Of a stretch of 64,000 nucleotides of DNA, positions 45,440-56,412 are shown one piece after another. The first letter of the stretch is position 1, and each line of letters starts with the position of its first letter. This DNA comes from Portulaca oleracea (lineage: Eukaryota; Streptophyta; Magnoliopsida; Caryophyllales; Portulacaceae), in contig CM055879.1 in assembly GCA_029582165.1 (NCBI GenBank), positions 32,696,830-32,760,829 on the forward strand. Reading direction: 5' to 3'. The translations under genes were made by a program, and so were the position numbers. The notes beneath the pieces are model-generated. The model searched no databases. It worked only from the letters and a program-made list of their open reading frames with translations, and was not told the DNA's origin.

Positions 45440-45690
45440 TGTACTTCAAATGGATTGAAATGACTATTTATATCATTACGCCTTTCTTTCGGAAATTCAT
45501 CCATTGAGAACTCTCCAGCTAAGCGTTAGGAATAGTCTCGGGATGATTATCCTTTTTGGAAGTTTTCTCAGACAGTGTGTCAGCGAGGACAAAACATGCT
45601 AAAAGGAACCATGGTGGTTTGTGGGATCAGTCATCAATCCCAGAACCAGTTATCGGTAATGTCTGTCGCCCACGAAAGAATGAGATGTTT
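45440..45690 (+). mobile_element. Cassandra-like TRIM LTR fragment with 5S rRNA-derived core
   Basis: At 45507-45575 the sequence follows the 3' half of plant 5S rRNA with many changes: GAGAACTCTCCAGCTAAGCG for GAACTCCGAAGTTAAGCG, then AATAGTCTCGGGATG and TTTTTGGAAGTTTTCTC. After it comes GAGGACAAAACATGCT and GGTGGTTTGTGGGATCAGTC, a phrase found next to the 5S core in plant Cassandra LTRs. No second LTR or primer site is seen, so it is a fragment. Confidence 0.55.
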
Positions 45691-46241
45691 TTTATTGGCG
45701 TTGAAATTCCACACAATATATTGTAAGATTTGATCCCTTTTATGTGGCAAGTTGTAACGTATTTCCCTTATATATATCTATCTTTGTTTCAAATTGCTTA
45801 CCCTATGGTATATATGCATATCCAAAAGTAGGGAAAAAAGAGGGAAAAGGAGGAAAAAAAGGTTGTGGAAGGAAGTGTTAGGGTTGGCGAGCAAAGTTTG
45901 TACTCCTAGTTGAGTTGTTGGTGATAGAGCATGGGTATTGATGAAGCAAACATAGGGGTATATAGTTATACTTTTAAGTGCATGAGCATCAGGTACGAGG
46001 GGAATATCTTCCAAACTTTGGGCACTGAGCGGCTCCCTGTCTCCGCGTCTCTTTCCAACTATCTATCTTTTCCATGCCTTAACCTCTCTTAAATTAACTT
46101 GGATTAGGCTGATTAGCCTATTAGTCAAGTCAAAATTAAGGTCTATGATTGTCATTTCATATATTTAATTAATGGTGTTTATTATGTGCACTATTAGTTC
46201 CCTTGATGAGACTTTCTTAGAATTAATATTATAATTTTAAC
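45691..46241. other. Intergenic DNA
   Basis: No gene or bounded repeat is seen. Confidence 0.4.
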
Positions 46242-46256
46242 TTGATACCAAAATGT

Positions 46257-46899
46257 GAGGAGGAATCTTGGCGTAATGGTTGAGTTGTTGTTGTATGATC
46301 ATAAGGTCGTAAGTAGGGGTGTCCAACAAAAACCGAAATTGAAAACCAAACCGCAAAACCGAATAAACCAAATCGGTAAAAGCGGTTAACCATTTGAATA
46401 TTTTAAAAATTGCGGTTTATGTTAACCAAACTGGTTTAATCGTTTTAGGTTTCGGTTTTGCATTTTTGTGAAATTGTTAAACGCAATTAACGGTCTTGAT
46501 TATTTTAGTTGCAAAATTTGAATTTTTAAAGCAAAATATTAATTTTTCTTCCTTATTTAATTGTTACTTTACATTTCTAGGAACCAGTGGTTAACCGCGA
46601 CCATAAAGCGAACTCAAAAAACGGTTAACCATGTTATCAATACGGTTAACTGGCGGTTTTGGTTTCTAGCTTCCAAAAGAGGTTAACTGCATAAAGCAGT
46701 TTAGGTTTAGGTTTATAGAATTTGTAAACCGCAAATGCGGTTAAACGGTTTTGGAAAACCCTAGTCACAGGTTTGAGTCCTAAAAGTAGCTTTTTGCATA
46801 AATGCAAGGGAATGTTTACCTACATTACACCTTTACAGTGGGATCCTTCCCTGGACCCTCGCTTGAAGATGCTTTGTGCACCAGACTGCCTTTTTTAAT
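46257..46899 (+). mobile_element. Au SINE, split by a hAT-like insertion
   Basis: The tRNA-derived head (GGAATCTTGGCGTAATGGTT, 46262) carries the pol III A-box region. After the insertion it continues CACAGGTTTGAGTCCTAAAA (B box, 46767), TTGCATAAATGCAAGG, CCTTCCCTGGACCCTCGC and GCTTTGTGCACCAGACTGCC, ending in a T run. These are the diagnostic blocks of the Au SINE family of angiosperms. A 15-bp target duplication with one mismatch flanks it: TTGATACCAAAATGT (46242-46256) and TTGATATCAAAATGT (46900-46914). Confidence 0.88.
46314..46763. mobile_element. hAT-like element nested in the Au SINE
   Basis: This 450-bp block separates the A and B boxes of the SINE. It starts TAGGGGTGT and ends AACCCTA. 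The flanking 8 bases GTCGTAAG (46306-46313) and GTCACAGG (46764-46771) differ by three transitions, which fits an aged 8-bp hAT duplication. The interior is made almost wholly of AACCG/CGGTTAA phrases (for example CGGTTAACCATG). No transposase. Similar phrases recur at 52430-52650. Confidence 0.65.
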
Positions 46900-46914
46900 T
46901 TGATATCAAAATGT

Positions 46915-47068
46915 ATTGACTATTATATATTTTATTTGGAGGAAACGGTGGGACAAAGTCCTTGAAAAAATATTTTTTAAGAAATTATCGATAAAAAATG
47001 GACCTCAAAAAATGTGAACGACAGATAAAACAGAACGGAGGGAGTATTATTCAAAAAAAAAAAACTTA
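46915..47068. other. Stowaway MITE remnant
   Basis: Sequence at about 46930-47046 ends AGAACGGAGGGAG followed by TA, the conserved Stowaway terminus. The opposite end is not recognisable. A 12-base A run follows at 47053-47064. Confidence 0.4.
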
Positions 47069-47338
47069 TTACACATGATAAAGGCCACGAGCTCTCATAT
47101 GATAGACATGGAGCAGGTGTAGAATCTCACTAGGAGAATCATTAAGATACTTAACATACACAATCCCACTCTCTAGGACTTTTTTAGCGAGTTTATTTGT
47201 CACTTGATTAGCTTCTCTATAGCAGTGTGCCACACGAACTTCCCAACCATCCATGGATAGCCACATTCTGCATTGTGTAGACACCGTCTGCCTTTTGCAC
47301 ATAGATATGCTCACTCTTTTGAACGTCATCCTTTCCAC
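47069..47338 (-). pseudogene. LINE RNase H fragment
   Basis: An 89-codon open frame ends in WEVRVAHCYREANQVTNKLA, the C-terminal motif of the RNase H-like domain (RVT_3) at the end of plant LINE ORF2. The first half is not conserved. No catalytic residues of the domain start are present, so it is only a tail fragment. Confidence 0.65.
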
Positions 47339-47818
47339 ATATCTCTGATGTTTATGAGATACGGTGAGCTTAAGTAGAATCTATAAGCTTTCCAACAAGA
47401 CTTGAATCGCATTAAACGAACTTCGAATGAGGAAGATATTTCCGTTTTAAGATGAGTTGTCTACGCAATGGGCTATAGTGTTGACTCGTCGGTTAACTAA
47501 AGGGTGATTTGGGTCGGCCCAGTACTCCATCCCAGATTGGATCACGTAAATATTATTTTCTCCCATATCATCGACCAATCGATTAATTATTTGGATGATT
47601 CTGAAATCTTTTTATTTCTTTCCATCTTTTTCCCTTATAATGCCTCACATATATTTATTATCTGTATCATTATTGTTTTGTTGATAATTTTATTCTCATT
47701 CTTTTTCCTAACAATATTCACCTCATCTTTCTTTTTATTTTATTCTCCTTTCTGATTCCATTCCAACATTCTTCTTTATTTTATTTCATTCCTCATTCAT
47801 TTCATTCACCAAATAAAA
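47339..47818. other. Intergenic DNA
   Basis: It becomes strongly T-rich from 47590 to 47810 on the plus strand, possibly an inverted remnant of the hAT-like MITE family. No gene is seen. Confidence 0.4.
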
Positions 47819-48178
47819 GGGCATTGCCAAATGTCGTCCCCCCCCCAAAAAAAATATTTCTACCGTTGCACATCCTAACTCTCATTCTCTCTCATCCTCT
47901 CTCTCACCTCACCCATCACCTCTCCAAATAACAACAACAACAATAATAATCGAAAATTTCAAAATAATAGTAACAACAACAACAACAACAACAATAACCA
48001 ATTTTTTTTAAAAAAAATACCCCCAATGCGCGCGGATCGCGGCCGAACCATGGTCCAGACACATCTATAGGGCGTCCGGACCATGGTTCGCCCACGATCG
48101 TAAGGCATCCGGACTATGATTCGGGCGCGTTTGGGATATTCTGTAAAAAAAAATTCCGGGTTATAATTATTGTTGTTA

Positions 48179-48228
<50 letters not shown>

Positions 48229-48430
48229 GTTTTTGAAATTTCAGTTATTATTTCGGTTGTAAGCAGTTGGCGGCGACGGACGGCGGCAATTGGTAGCGGT
48301 AGAGGGAGGGAATGAATGTGAGTGACAAATGTAGAGAGGGATAGTTTAAAGGGTTTAGAGGGAGAGAAGGGCAACGTTGGAAAAATTGTGACAAAAGAAG
48401 GGCGCTGCAAGTAAAAGCGGGGCAACAAAG
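47819..48430. repeat. Foldback-like block with CAA/TTA microsatellites and GC-rich centre
   Basis: A (CAA/AATAAT)n tract at 47930-48000 is mirrored by a (TTA/TTG)n tract at 48165-48232. The flanking CGAAAATTTCAAAATAATAG and TGAAATTTCAGTTATTATTTCG pair as inverted repeats. The centre (48028-48130) is GC-rich and holds CGAACCATGGTCC and GGACCATGGTTCG as a hairpin. A third, degenerate copy reads GGACTATGATTCGGGCG. Outer boundaries are approximate. Confidence 0.6.
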
Positions 48431-49330
48431 AGAGATCGGGATAAAATATCTAATTACTTTGTTTTTATTCTCTACAGATCTCCTCTCTCACTATAAGTAG
48501 AACCATCCTCCATATTTTCACCCCAAAATTCTCATGAGTATCAGATACTAAGGAATTCTTCTCATTTCTCTCCCTCTTTCTCTTTGTGTGATCTAAGGTT
48601 AGATATTCATGGTCTTTTATTATTATTTCTCATCATGTAAATTTATTTTGATTCATGCTCATCATGTATAAAGTGTTATTCTTTAATTCATATCTGCAAT
48701 TAATTCTTTTGCATGCATAAATAATAAAGTTGAAACATTTCTAATTCTTCTCTTTTATTTCTTTCAAAATAATTTGATTTTGAGTAAAGACCATTGGTTT
48801 AAGTGGGCAAGTCAGAGACACCGAACCTCAGACTTTTAACGTTACTCTCGTATCCAATCTCGATTCGTAGGCAAGAGTCTATTTTATAGTTTGTTAATTT
48901 GCCTTTCAAAACTGGCGACTCTTCTTTTCTTATTTCTTTTCGGATACTTTTTCTGGAAATATGTGAATGATTAACTAATTTTATGTTATTAAATTTATGA
49001 TTAATTCTCAAAATCAGTATTGAATTATGTTTCTTGGATTGACTGATTGTCAATCTTTAAGATAAATTTTGTGTTTTGAGCTGTTGACTTGGGTTGATTT
49101 CTAGCTTAAACAGAATGACCGCCCGGTCAGTTGTTAAGTCCAAGAATCAATTTTCTAGTACAACTTCTTCTAGAAATTAATGATAATTATATGAAACTTA
49201 AATTTATCAATTCAATCATAAGTTTCTGTTTTGAATCTGAATGTGAAATAAATTTTCTAAATCAATGACTAGATCTTGAATTTAAGCAATAAACAACTAC
49301 TTTTGATTCTCAATTAATAGGGCAACGAAG
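48431..49330. other. Possible decayed gypsy LTR
   Basis: The order of motifs resembles the LTR of the 13.5-kb element: a CATCATGTAAATTTATTTTGA block, GATTCGTAGGCAAGAGTC, then AAAACTGGCGACTCTTCTTT (compare CAACTGGCGACTCTATTTTC at 10149). No boundaries or duplications are found. Confidence 0.35.
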
Positions 49331-49399
49331 ATTATCGGTCAGTTATTTTTTCAGAGTCTCTATATTGGTTTGCAAGATTGTTGAGCCCTACATTATGAA

Positions 49400-50650
49400 A
49401 TTTAACCACCTCCATTATCATGTGCCACAAGGAGCGAGTTAACCTTGAGTTCTAACTGGGTAATGTCCATCCCCTTCGCATTTTAAGACCTTGAACAACA
49501 GCGTGGGGCTCAACCATCTGCTAATATTGAACCCTAAAGACTTTCATGACACTTTTATCTAGTCTCCACCCGCACCTCGAATGACTCCACCCGTGCCCCA
49601 AATCTCGGGTCACCATTGGTTGCACCATCAAAGCATAATAGATCCTTCCTACTCTCCATTTGGAAGTGTAGTTCTCATGTGATCACGGTCTAACCAAGGC
49701 GGTTTCAACCCTACTTTGGAATGGCCAAGACCTTTCCAAGGGGCTACATATCATAGACAATAACTATCCATTTTGGTGTCACCCAAGGGACAAGATTAAA
49801 GCATGGAAAAGGAAGAAAAAAGTTGCAAAGGGCACACGATTGTGTCACCTTTGCACATGTCTGTGTCCCTTAGAGAAGATCAAACCAAGAATGAAGGCAT
49901 GAGTACACGGTCGTGTCATCATTAAACGGATCGTGACCTCTTCCCCAGGTAGGGAGTCACGCCCGTGTTGTAGTGCAACACGCTCGTGTCCTCCATCTTG
50001 GATGTTTTCCCCTCCTCCAAGCTAAGGGACACGATCGTGTCAAGCTATGACACAGTCATGACCCCACATCTATAGAGGTTGACCCGCTCATGTCATAGCC
50101 TGACACAATCATGTCACTTTTGGCAATCTTGTATTTTCTTTCTTTTTTTTTGTGAGACTTCTACTTCCTATGTAATTTCCCCTATTGGGCAGTTGTACCC
50201 CCTCTTAATTGAATTTAATCATGGTCTAATATTGGCCTTTAGATGTAGATATTATGGGTTAATCATGGCCCTTGGATGTTGGTTACTTTCTTAGGACTTA
50301 CTCCAATCCAATGTCTATAAATATAAAGGTTATTAGAAGGAAAGCAACCAATTTTGACGAATATATGAATAGTATTTTTGAGATCAACTCAAAAGCTCTC
50401 TATTCAAGTCTTATTTTCTTTGTCCCTGCTATATGGTGGTGTGGTAAGTCAAATTCTTTAGAATATAGTGGTGAGTTGATCCTTTATCTAGTCTTGGTGA
50501 ATTTGTTAGGTCTTTTGGAGGGCGCGTGGTCCTTTAATTCAAGAACATATCTAGTGTTTACGACACTCAAGTGATAATTTTTTTGTGTTTGAACAAGTCT
50601 TTAATCGATCATCAACTCAAGCATTAATTTTCCCACCTCGATCTTGTCCA
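49400..50650 (+). mobile_element. Decayed gypsy 5' LTR region
   Basis: The right end is set by a tRNA-Met-type primer site, TGGTATCAGGA (50653-50663). TCTATAAATATAAAGG near 50313 would be the LTR TATA box. Between 49830 and 50130, degenerate copies of ACACGATCGTGTC recur about eight times in both GATCGTG and GTCGTGTC forms. The left boundary is not visible. Confidence 0.5.
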
Positions 50651-50932
50651 TTTGGTATCAGGATAAATCCAAGTTCGATGTTTGAGTTTTCTTCGCTGAT
50701 TTTCATCTCTTGCTTTAGTTTTTGTTTTCCCTTTGCCTCCTTGGGATTCAAAACACCCCCTCCCCTCTTTTCCTCTTTTCATTTTGTTTTTATTTTTTCA
50801 TTCTCTTGCTGAAAACATAGAGAACCCAAGCTAAATACATAGCTAAGCTGCAAAAACAAACAAAAAAAACCCCCCCAAAACTCAACAAAATAAATTCTCA
50901 AATACAATTCATCTTACTCCTTTCTTCGTGAA

Positions 50933-51530
50933 ATGGATTATGAAATTAATCCAATCAAGGAGGAAGTAGCTAAACGCATGGTTTTCAAAGGAGACTTTCA
51001 TTTGAAGAAACTCGAATCAAGAGCTAGAAAAACAGAGTCGCCAATCAGCTTGCTCATATCCAAGCGCATCTTCAAAACCACTCTCGGTCTAGCAAGAAAC
51101 AGATCCCCCCAGCCCTTGTTGTCCTCCTCCAATCATTGAGTCGACTAATTATAATAATGACTCCGTTCAAATGGGCTCAAGAAGGGGAAGAGAGAGGATG
51201 CCAAGAGATGACTTTCATGACATAAAGATTGAGCTCCCCAATTCAATGGCTTTATTGATCCCGATGAGATATTTGGAATATATTCAACTTTTGTAGAGGA
51301 TTTTTGAGGCCAAAAACAACAATGATGCGAAGGCATTCAAGATTGCAAGCTTGAAACACACCAAATCCACTTCACTTTGGTTTGAGAATGAGAAGGTCAA
51401 AAGAGCAAGAGAAGGGAAGGAAAATATCGTCCTGGATCAAACTTGAGAAGTTCATGAGCAAGTGTTTTCTTCCTAACACTTACGAGTAAGATACATTCAT
51501 AAAGCTCTTTGCCCTTACAAGGTATATTAA
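50933..51530 (+). pseudogene. Gypsy gag remnant
   Basis: The frame starts MDYEINPIKEEV. Further on, with several frame changes, are GFIDPDEIFG-like (about 51250-51280), AFKIASLKHTKSTSLWFENE (about 51330-51390) and SWIKLEKFMSKCFLPNTYE (about 51432-51487). This is the core of the retrotransposon gag family. Sequence similarity ends near 51530. Together with the primer site 270 bp upstream, it is the 5' part of a truncated gypsy element. Confidence 0.65.
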
Positions 51531-51889
51531 TTAAATATATGAAACACCAACACCACCAAGTTGTGTGAAACCAACTTAACAGATTGTCCATGTAACACAT
51601 TTGTTATTGGATTTCAGTAGACCAAACTTTATGATAGTTGAATTATAGTAAGTCCAAAATTTTGTTATTGGATTTCAATAAATCAGTGGTGTTGCCATGT
51701 AGACAAACCACTGAGTAGGTTTCACCCAACTCGGTAGTAGTGCTCCAAAATACTACACTTTATGTTTCGGTGCACTGTGATAAAAATTTGAAATATCGCT
51801 TGCCACAATCCAAACCCCGAAATTACAGTGCACTACGATCTAAATTTGAAAAATCAGTTAACTGCATCGATGGTGGTGCACTAAAATCC

Positions 51890-52351
51890 TATACTTTATG
51901 TTTTGAATGTTGACATACTATGCTTTGAAGGTATTGGACACGTTCCGAACTTTTTTATGGGACAACTTTATGTTTTGGATGCTAATATACTGTACTTTGA
52001 AGGTATTGGACATGTTTCGAACTTTTTTGTTGGACAATAATATATTGTACTTTGAAAGGCTATAAGGATTAAAAAAAAAACTAAAATATTTTCGAAGTTA
52101 ATGCAATGTCAGCAAGTCCAAATAAGTAAAGATGAACTTGGATGTGCTGAAATAACATTAATTTAGCCAAAATTCTATTTTTTTTGTAATGTCACATAGG
52201 ACCGCTACCGAGTCAGCCACCGTCAAAATTATTCGAGGTGCATTATTGTCCCAGCATCCCCAAAGTACAGTATATTATTGTCCAAGTAAAAAGTTTAGTG
52301 TATTATTGTCCAACACTCCTAAAATACAGTATATTAGTGTTCAAAAATTCT
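51890..52351. mobile_element. MITE related to the one at 3352-3703
   Basis: The left side holds two tandem copies of the terminal unit (TATGTTTTG, then CATACTATGCTTTGAAGGTA; and TATGTTTTGGATGCTAATAT). The right side ends CAGTATATTAGTGTTCAAAA. These match the ends of the Mutator-like MITE at 3352. The ends have decayed and I find no clear duplication. Confidence 0.6.
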
Positions 52352-52742
52352 TATTGGAAAGAAAAAGAAAGATTTAAATTAAAGGGACCTAATGGTTAAA
52401 AGGAAAAGAAAATGCATAAATTAGTTTTTGTCAAACGGTTATCCATGTTAATTAAAAAAGAAAGGTTTAAATAAAATTGTGCGATTAACCACAAAGTGAA
52501 CCTAAAAAGCAGTTAATCAGCGATTTCGGTTTGATTTTGCTTTCTAGTTTCAACTATCAGTTAACCATAAAATGCGGTTTAGGTTTCGATTTAGAAAATC
52601 CATATCTGTTAATCATTTTTCGCTTAACTAAATGTGTAGTCATCCAGTTCAGCCTATCTCTAATTGTAATAATGTGTTTGTTCACGCGCATGTCTAGAGG
52701 AATAGAGAGGGGAAAAAAAGAGTGAGTATAGAAAATAGTAGC
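52352..52742. other. Intergenic DNA with a hAT-like remnant
   Basis: From about 52430 to 52650, phrases such as GCGATTAACCACAAAG and ATGCGGTTTAGGTTTCG resemble the element at 46314-46763. It has no clear ends. Confidence 0.4.
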
Positions 52743-52750
52743 GTAATTGA

Positions 52751-53021
52751 GGCTCTGTTCTTTTGTGCGGTTGGTATGGTGTAGAAATGGTGCGGTATGG
52801 TAAAATTGTGAGAATTACGATAATGTGTGGAATGGTATAGTAAAATTTGTGGAAAGTGTGATTAAAGTGAAAGTGGGGAGAGAAAATGTAAAAAGCAAAG
52901 GAAAAAAGTGAGGAAATATATTGTAATGATTGTGGTAAAGTCTAGTATGGTTTAGTAAACTGTAGAAGAATATTGAGTGGTATAGTGAGTTGTTGTACCG
53001 CACCGTACAAAAAAACAAGGC
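52751..53021. mobile_element. hAT-like MITE
   Basis: It is 271 bp. Inverted ends pair GGCTCTGTTCTTTTGTGCGG with the reverse complement of CCGCACCGTACAAAAAAACA-AGGC. Flanking 8 bases are GTAATTGA (52743-52750) and GTAAATGT (53022-53029), 6 of 8 matching. It serves as the intact reference for the split copy at 39544. Confidence 0.7.
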
Positions 53022-53029
53022 GTAAATGT

Positions 53030-53724
53030 CAAATAGAATGTCAATTATAGAGATAAGTAGCATGCAAACTAAAACAAAATAATCACCAAGGATAAAAGCT
53101 AATCACCTCAAAGGATAAGACACACAACCAATTAACTGATTATGGTATCTAATTGATTAAAAATAAGACAACACCACTCATAATCAACTAAAACTTTCTA
53201 AGTTATCACTTTGATGGGATAAAATCAAAGATAAGTTAGAGAGGGTATTAGGGGAATTCTAAGGTTTGGAAGGTTCTAGGAACCTAATAAAGATGAATAA
53301 TAATAAATAAAAAAACCCGAATAATTTGGGACCACATGATAATTAGAAAGATGGAAAGCACACCCCATCATCAAGTTGTATTGTTTAGCTCAAATGCGAA
53401 AGAAAAGTACAATTTGTTGTTATCTCCATTCTCCTTCAATTCTTAGACAAATGAACCTCATAAAGTTCATTGAAAGGTCGAATATCAAGGATTTCAAATA
53501 TGAAAAATACAACATAAGGTCGATGAAAGTAGAAGTTCAAAATACCTTTAAACTAGAACTGGTCAAATTTTTTAGTCAGGTGGACTTATCCCATCCTTCT
53601 CCTTAGAAATTACCTTGATTATATATACTAGCTTGAAAGAGCTCCATAATAGCTTGAAAGAACTCCATAATAATCTTATCGAGTTCCTAATGGACTTAGT
53701 TATTAAATTCAAAATAATTCATCT
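53030..53724. other. Intergenic DNA
   Basis: No gene is recognised. Two near-identical short phrases (GCTTGAAAGAGCTCCATAAT and GCTTGAAAGAACTCCATAAT) repeat in tandem near 53631-53670. Confidence 0.4.
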
Positions 53725-54375
53725 TGTTGGGGAGATCCAAACTGGGAGCCCAGTTCAACCAATACCCACGGCAACATGTTAAGTTAAGTTCCGTCTTAAA
53801 ACTAATTGGTGTTAAGAGGAGTAGCCAACTTGACTTATACATCGTGTCCTTTCACTTTAATCTTCGGATGTGGGACTTCTTACTCATTAGTAAATCCAAA
53901 TAATCTCCTCCTTCACACATGAGTAACTTTCAAATCACATCCATAGGTGTTCCCCCTTGATTGGAAGCCCATTTTTTCTTACCAAGGTTTCAAGTCACCA
54001 TAAAGAGCCCACCATAGCCGCACTCTACTCCACAGAGTCGCATCCTACTTCACCTGAGTCTCATGTCATCACTCTTCTTCAAGAGTCTTAGTCGTGCACA
54101 CCATGTGATGCATACTCCTGTCCATGGTACTTTTTGCTAGACCGTCTTCCCACACCTTGTGCCTAGCCGAACAGACCATTGACTCTAATACCACTTCTTG
54201 AGGGGATTCAAGGTGGGAGTCCGTTTCAACCAAGACTCATAGCAACAAGTTAAGTGAGGTTTCATCTTAAAACCAATTGGTGTTAAGAAGAGTAGCCCGC
54301 TTGACTTATATATCATTCCCTTCAAATTTAATCTTCTGTTGTTGGACTTCTTTCTCATGAGTGAATCCCAATACA
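53725..54375 (-). mobile_element. TRIM element (miniature LTR element)
   Basis: On the minus strand, a 179-bp LTR (54375-54197) starts TGTATTGGGATTCACTCATG. It is followed by a primer site AGTGGTATTAGAGTC (54196-54182; tRNA-Met type with one change) and about 275 bp of non-coding interior. A second LTR of about 183 bp (53907-53725) ends CTCCCCAACA. The LTRs share ACCAATTGGTTTTAAGATG-type and GACTTATATA-type blocks. Total 651 bp. It cannot encode protein. The flanking 5 bases do not match clearly. Confidence 0.75.
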
Positions 54376-54445
54376 TGTAAGCCTTAAGCCTGAGAAATCA
54401 TGCAAGTAAAATCGTCTTTTCCAATACCATGCTGAAGGTTAGTTT

Positions 54446-54628
54446 CTATCTTAATTTGAGGAGATCAAGGCCCTTGGTTATCAATGAGAACCCATCTTCA
54501 TCACTTTGGCCTATAACATAGTTACAAGTTGGACAACAAATCATCTCTCCTTTATCAAAATCAAACTTGTAACTTTCATATTTCCAAGCACCCTTGCTTG
54601 AATCAAAATATTCCCTTGATACGACCAA
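54446..54628 (-). other. Short open frame with a CxxC motif, unidentified
   Basis: The minus strand reads about 60 codons, with REYFDSSKGAWKYESYKFDF then CCPTCNYVIG near the middle. The first codon used is not ATG. Composition looks protein-like and one CPTC pair could bind metal, but I do not recognise the family and no partner exon is evident. It may be a gene fragment. Confidence 0.25.
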
Positions 54629-56412
54629 AGCCTTTGGCCATTAGTGAAAAACTAACTAAAATCATTTAAGTCTCGACTCTCTTTCACTGGTTGAAGCAAT
54701 GCGTGACTTGCTTCGATCTTCAAAGCCCCTAGCCAACTGGTAAAAAAGTCCATGTTCCATAAGCTTGAGGACTTAAAGTGACAAATTGGACTTGGTGATT
54801 TCAATGACAAAAATCGACATTGAAATTATCCTAACTTGATTTGCATAGGAGGTATCCTTGATCAACTTTGAAATTCCCTTTTGAGGACCATGGCCTTTCT
54901 TTCTAAATGGACAACAAAATTGATTCATACCAAATATATCCTCGATTGATCATCTTACTTTGGTTCTTTCCTCTTTTGTTAAGTTGGCATTGATATTCTC
55001 AAGGGTTTCCTAGTGACTGTCGTTGGAATGCTATATCTAGGCTCTAATTGACTCAAGAACCCCCATAATGGCCTTGACAACTTGGACCAAAAAAAAACGT
55101 TGTGCTTGAATTCTTTGAGAGAGAGAAAGAGAGAGAGAGAGACAGAGAGAATGCTCCAGTTTACAAGTTCCCTTCCAAAAATATTTGCAAGTTTTGTTTA
55201 TAAACTCAAATATTCTCAACTAATCGACTTTATTGTTTCTCCCCATCTAACCCAAAATGTCAATTATTATGGGATGAGGCCTAGAGGTATTATATTTTCT
55301 GTTATTGTTTAATGTCTTTTTTCATTCTTGTAGTTTCTTTTCTTTGATCTTTGAAGTACCATTTTTTAGTATTATATAATTAAAAGTACAACAACGCTAA
55401 ATGTTAAGATATAACAATTCAGCTACTAGAGCAATACTGTCAACAGAGCAATACTGTCAACACTAAGATTTAAATTATCCATTCAACAAAGAAAATCATT
55501 ATGATATATTTTGGCTTTGCTTCTTACAATGTAAATCATTCTTTTCATTATTCTCCACCATTGGTTTCAACTTGTTCAATGCTTCAAGATGTAACAAATT
55601 TTTTATTATTACTGATTACTGATTCAAAAATCATTCAACATTATTATTAAAGCAAGATTCAAACCTTTCTTCCTAGTAGCCTCAAACCTTTCTCAAAGGT
55701 TCTCAACATTTTTTTGATTGTAAGCTACATTTTCAATATTGTTGGTGAGTTGGGCTTAATTTAACCAAAGAAGAACTTTTACCAACAAACTATTTCAAAT
55801 ATCACTTGGATCAAAAACAATTCAGCTAGAATCCAGTGTAATTACAAGAGTCTCTCTTAGAGGTTTTGATGCAACATATTGATCTTAGCAATATCTTGAT
55901 CTTTGTAGCATCTTGTGGCACTTGAACCTATGATCATTTTTCAACTTTATTGAGGAAAAAAATAACCTAATGTTCGGGGTGTACATATTTTGGTCAGGAC
56001 TAAGAGAACTACTTAGACTCAGACCAACCCAGTTGGACTGGACTAACCTGATTATGTTCGGTCCGATCTCTGGTCCATATTATTTATCATGTCGGGTTTT
56101 TGGGTTGGTCTAGTCCAAACCCAAAAAAACGAATTGGATCGATTAACCAAGTTCATTATAATAACACACTAATTTTAATTAAAGTGACGACTAGTTAAAA
56201 GTCCAACACTAGTGTCTTATCCTAACACTAACATTTTATGTTTCTTTATATAGTATTGGTTTAGGGTTTCACAATGAACATTAATTTAAGTTTTCCTCCG
56301 ATATAGAGGGGTCACCTTAGATCATTTTGTTTGATTTTTTTTATTATTAAATGTTTTTTTGGCAACAAAGATATTAAATAGAAATAAAGACAATATAACC
56401 GAGTTCCCTATC
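54629..56412. other. Intergenic DNA
   Basis: A GA-rich tract (AGAGAGAGAGA) lies at about 55118-55150. From 55975 to 56130 a hAT-type phrase block begins GGGGTGTACATATTTTGGTC; an inverted counterpart is at 60295-60480. No gene is seen. Confidence 0.4.

Noticed and set aside
48114..48428. 104-codon minus-strand frame with an IIIIIII run
   Set aside because: It translates the (TTA)n microsatellite in the foldback.
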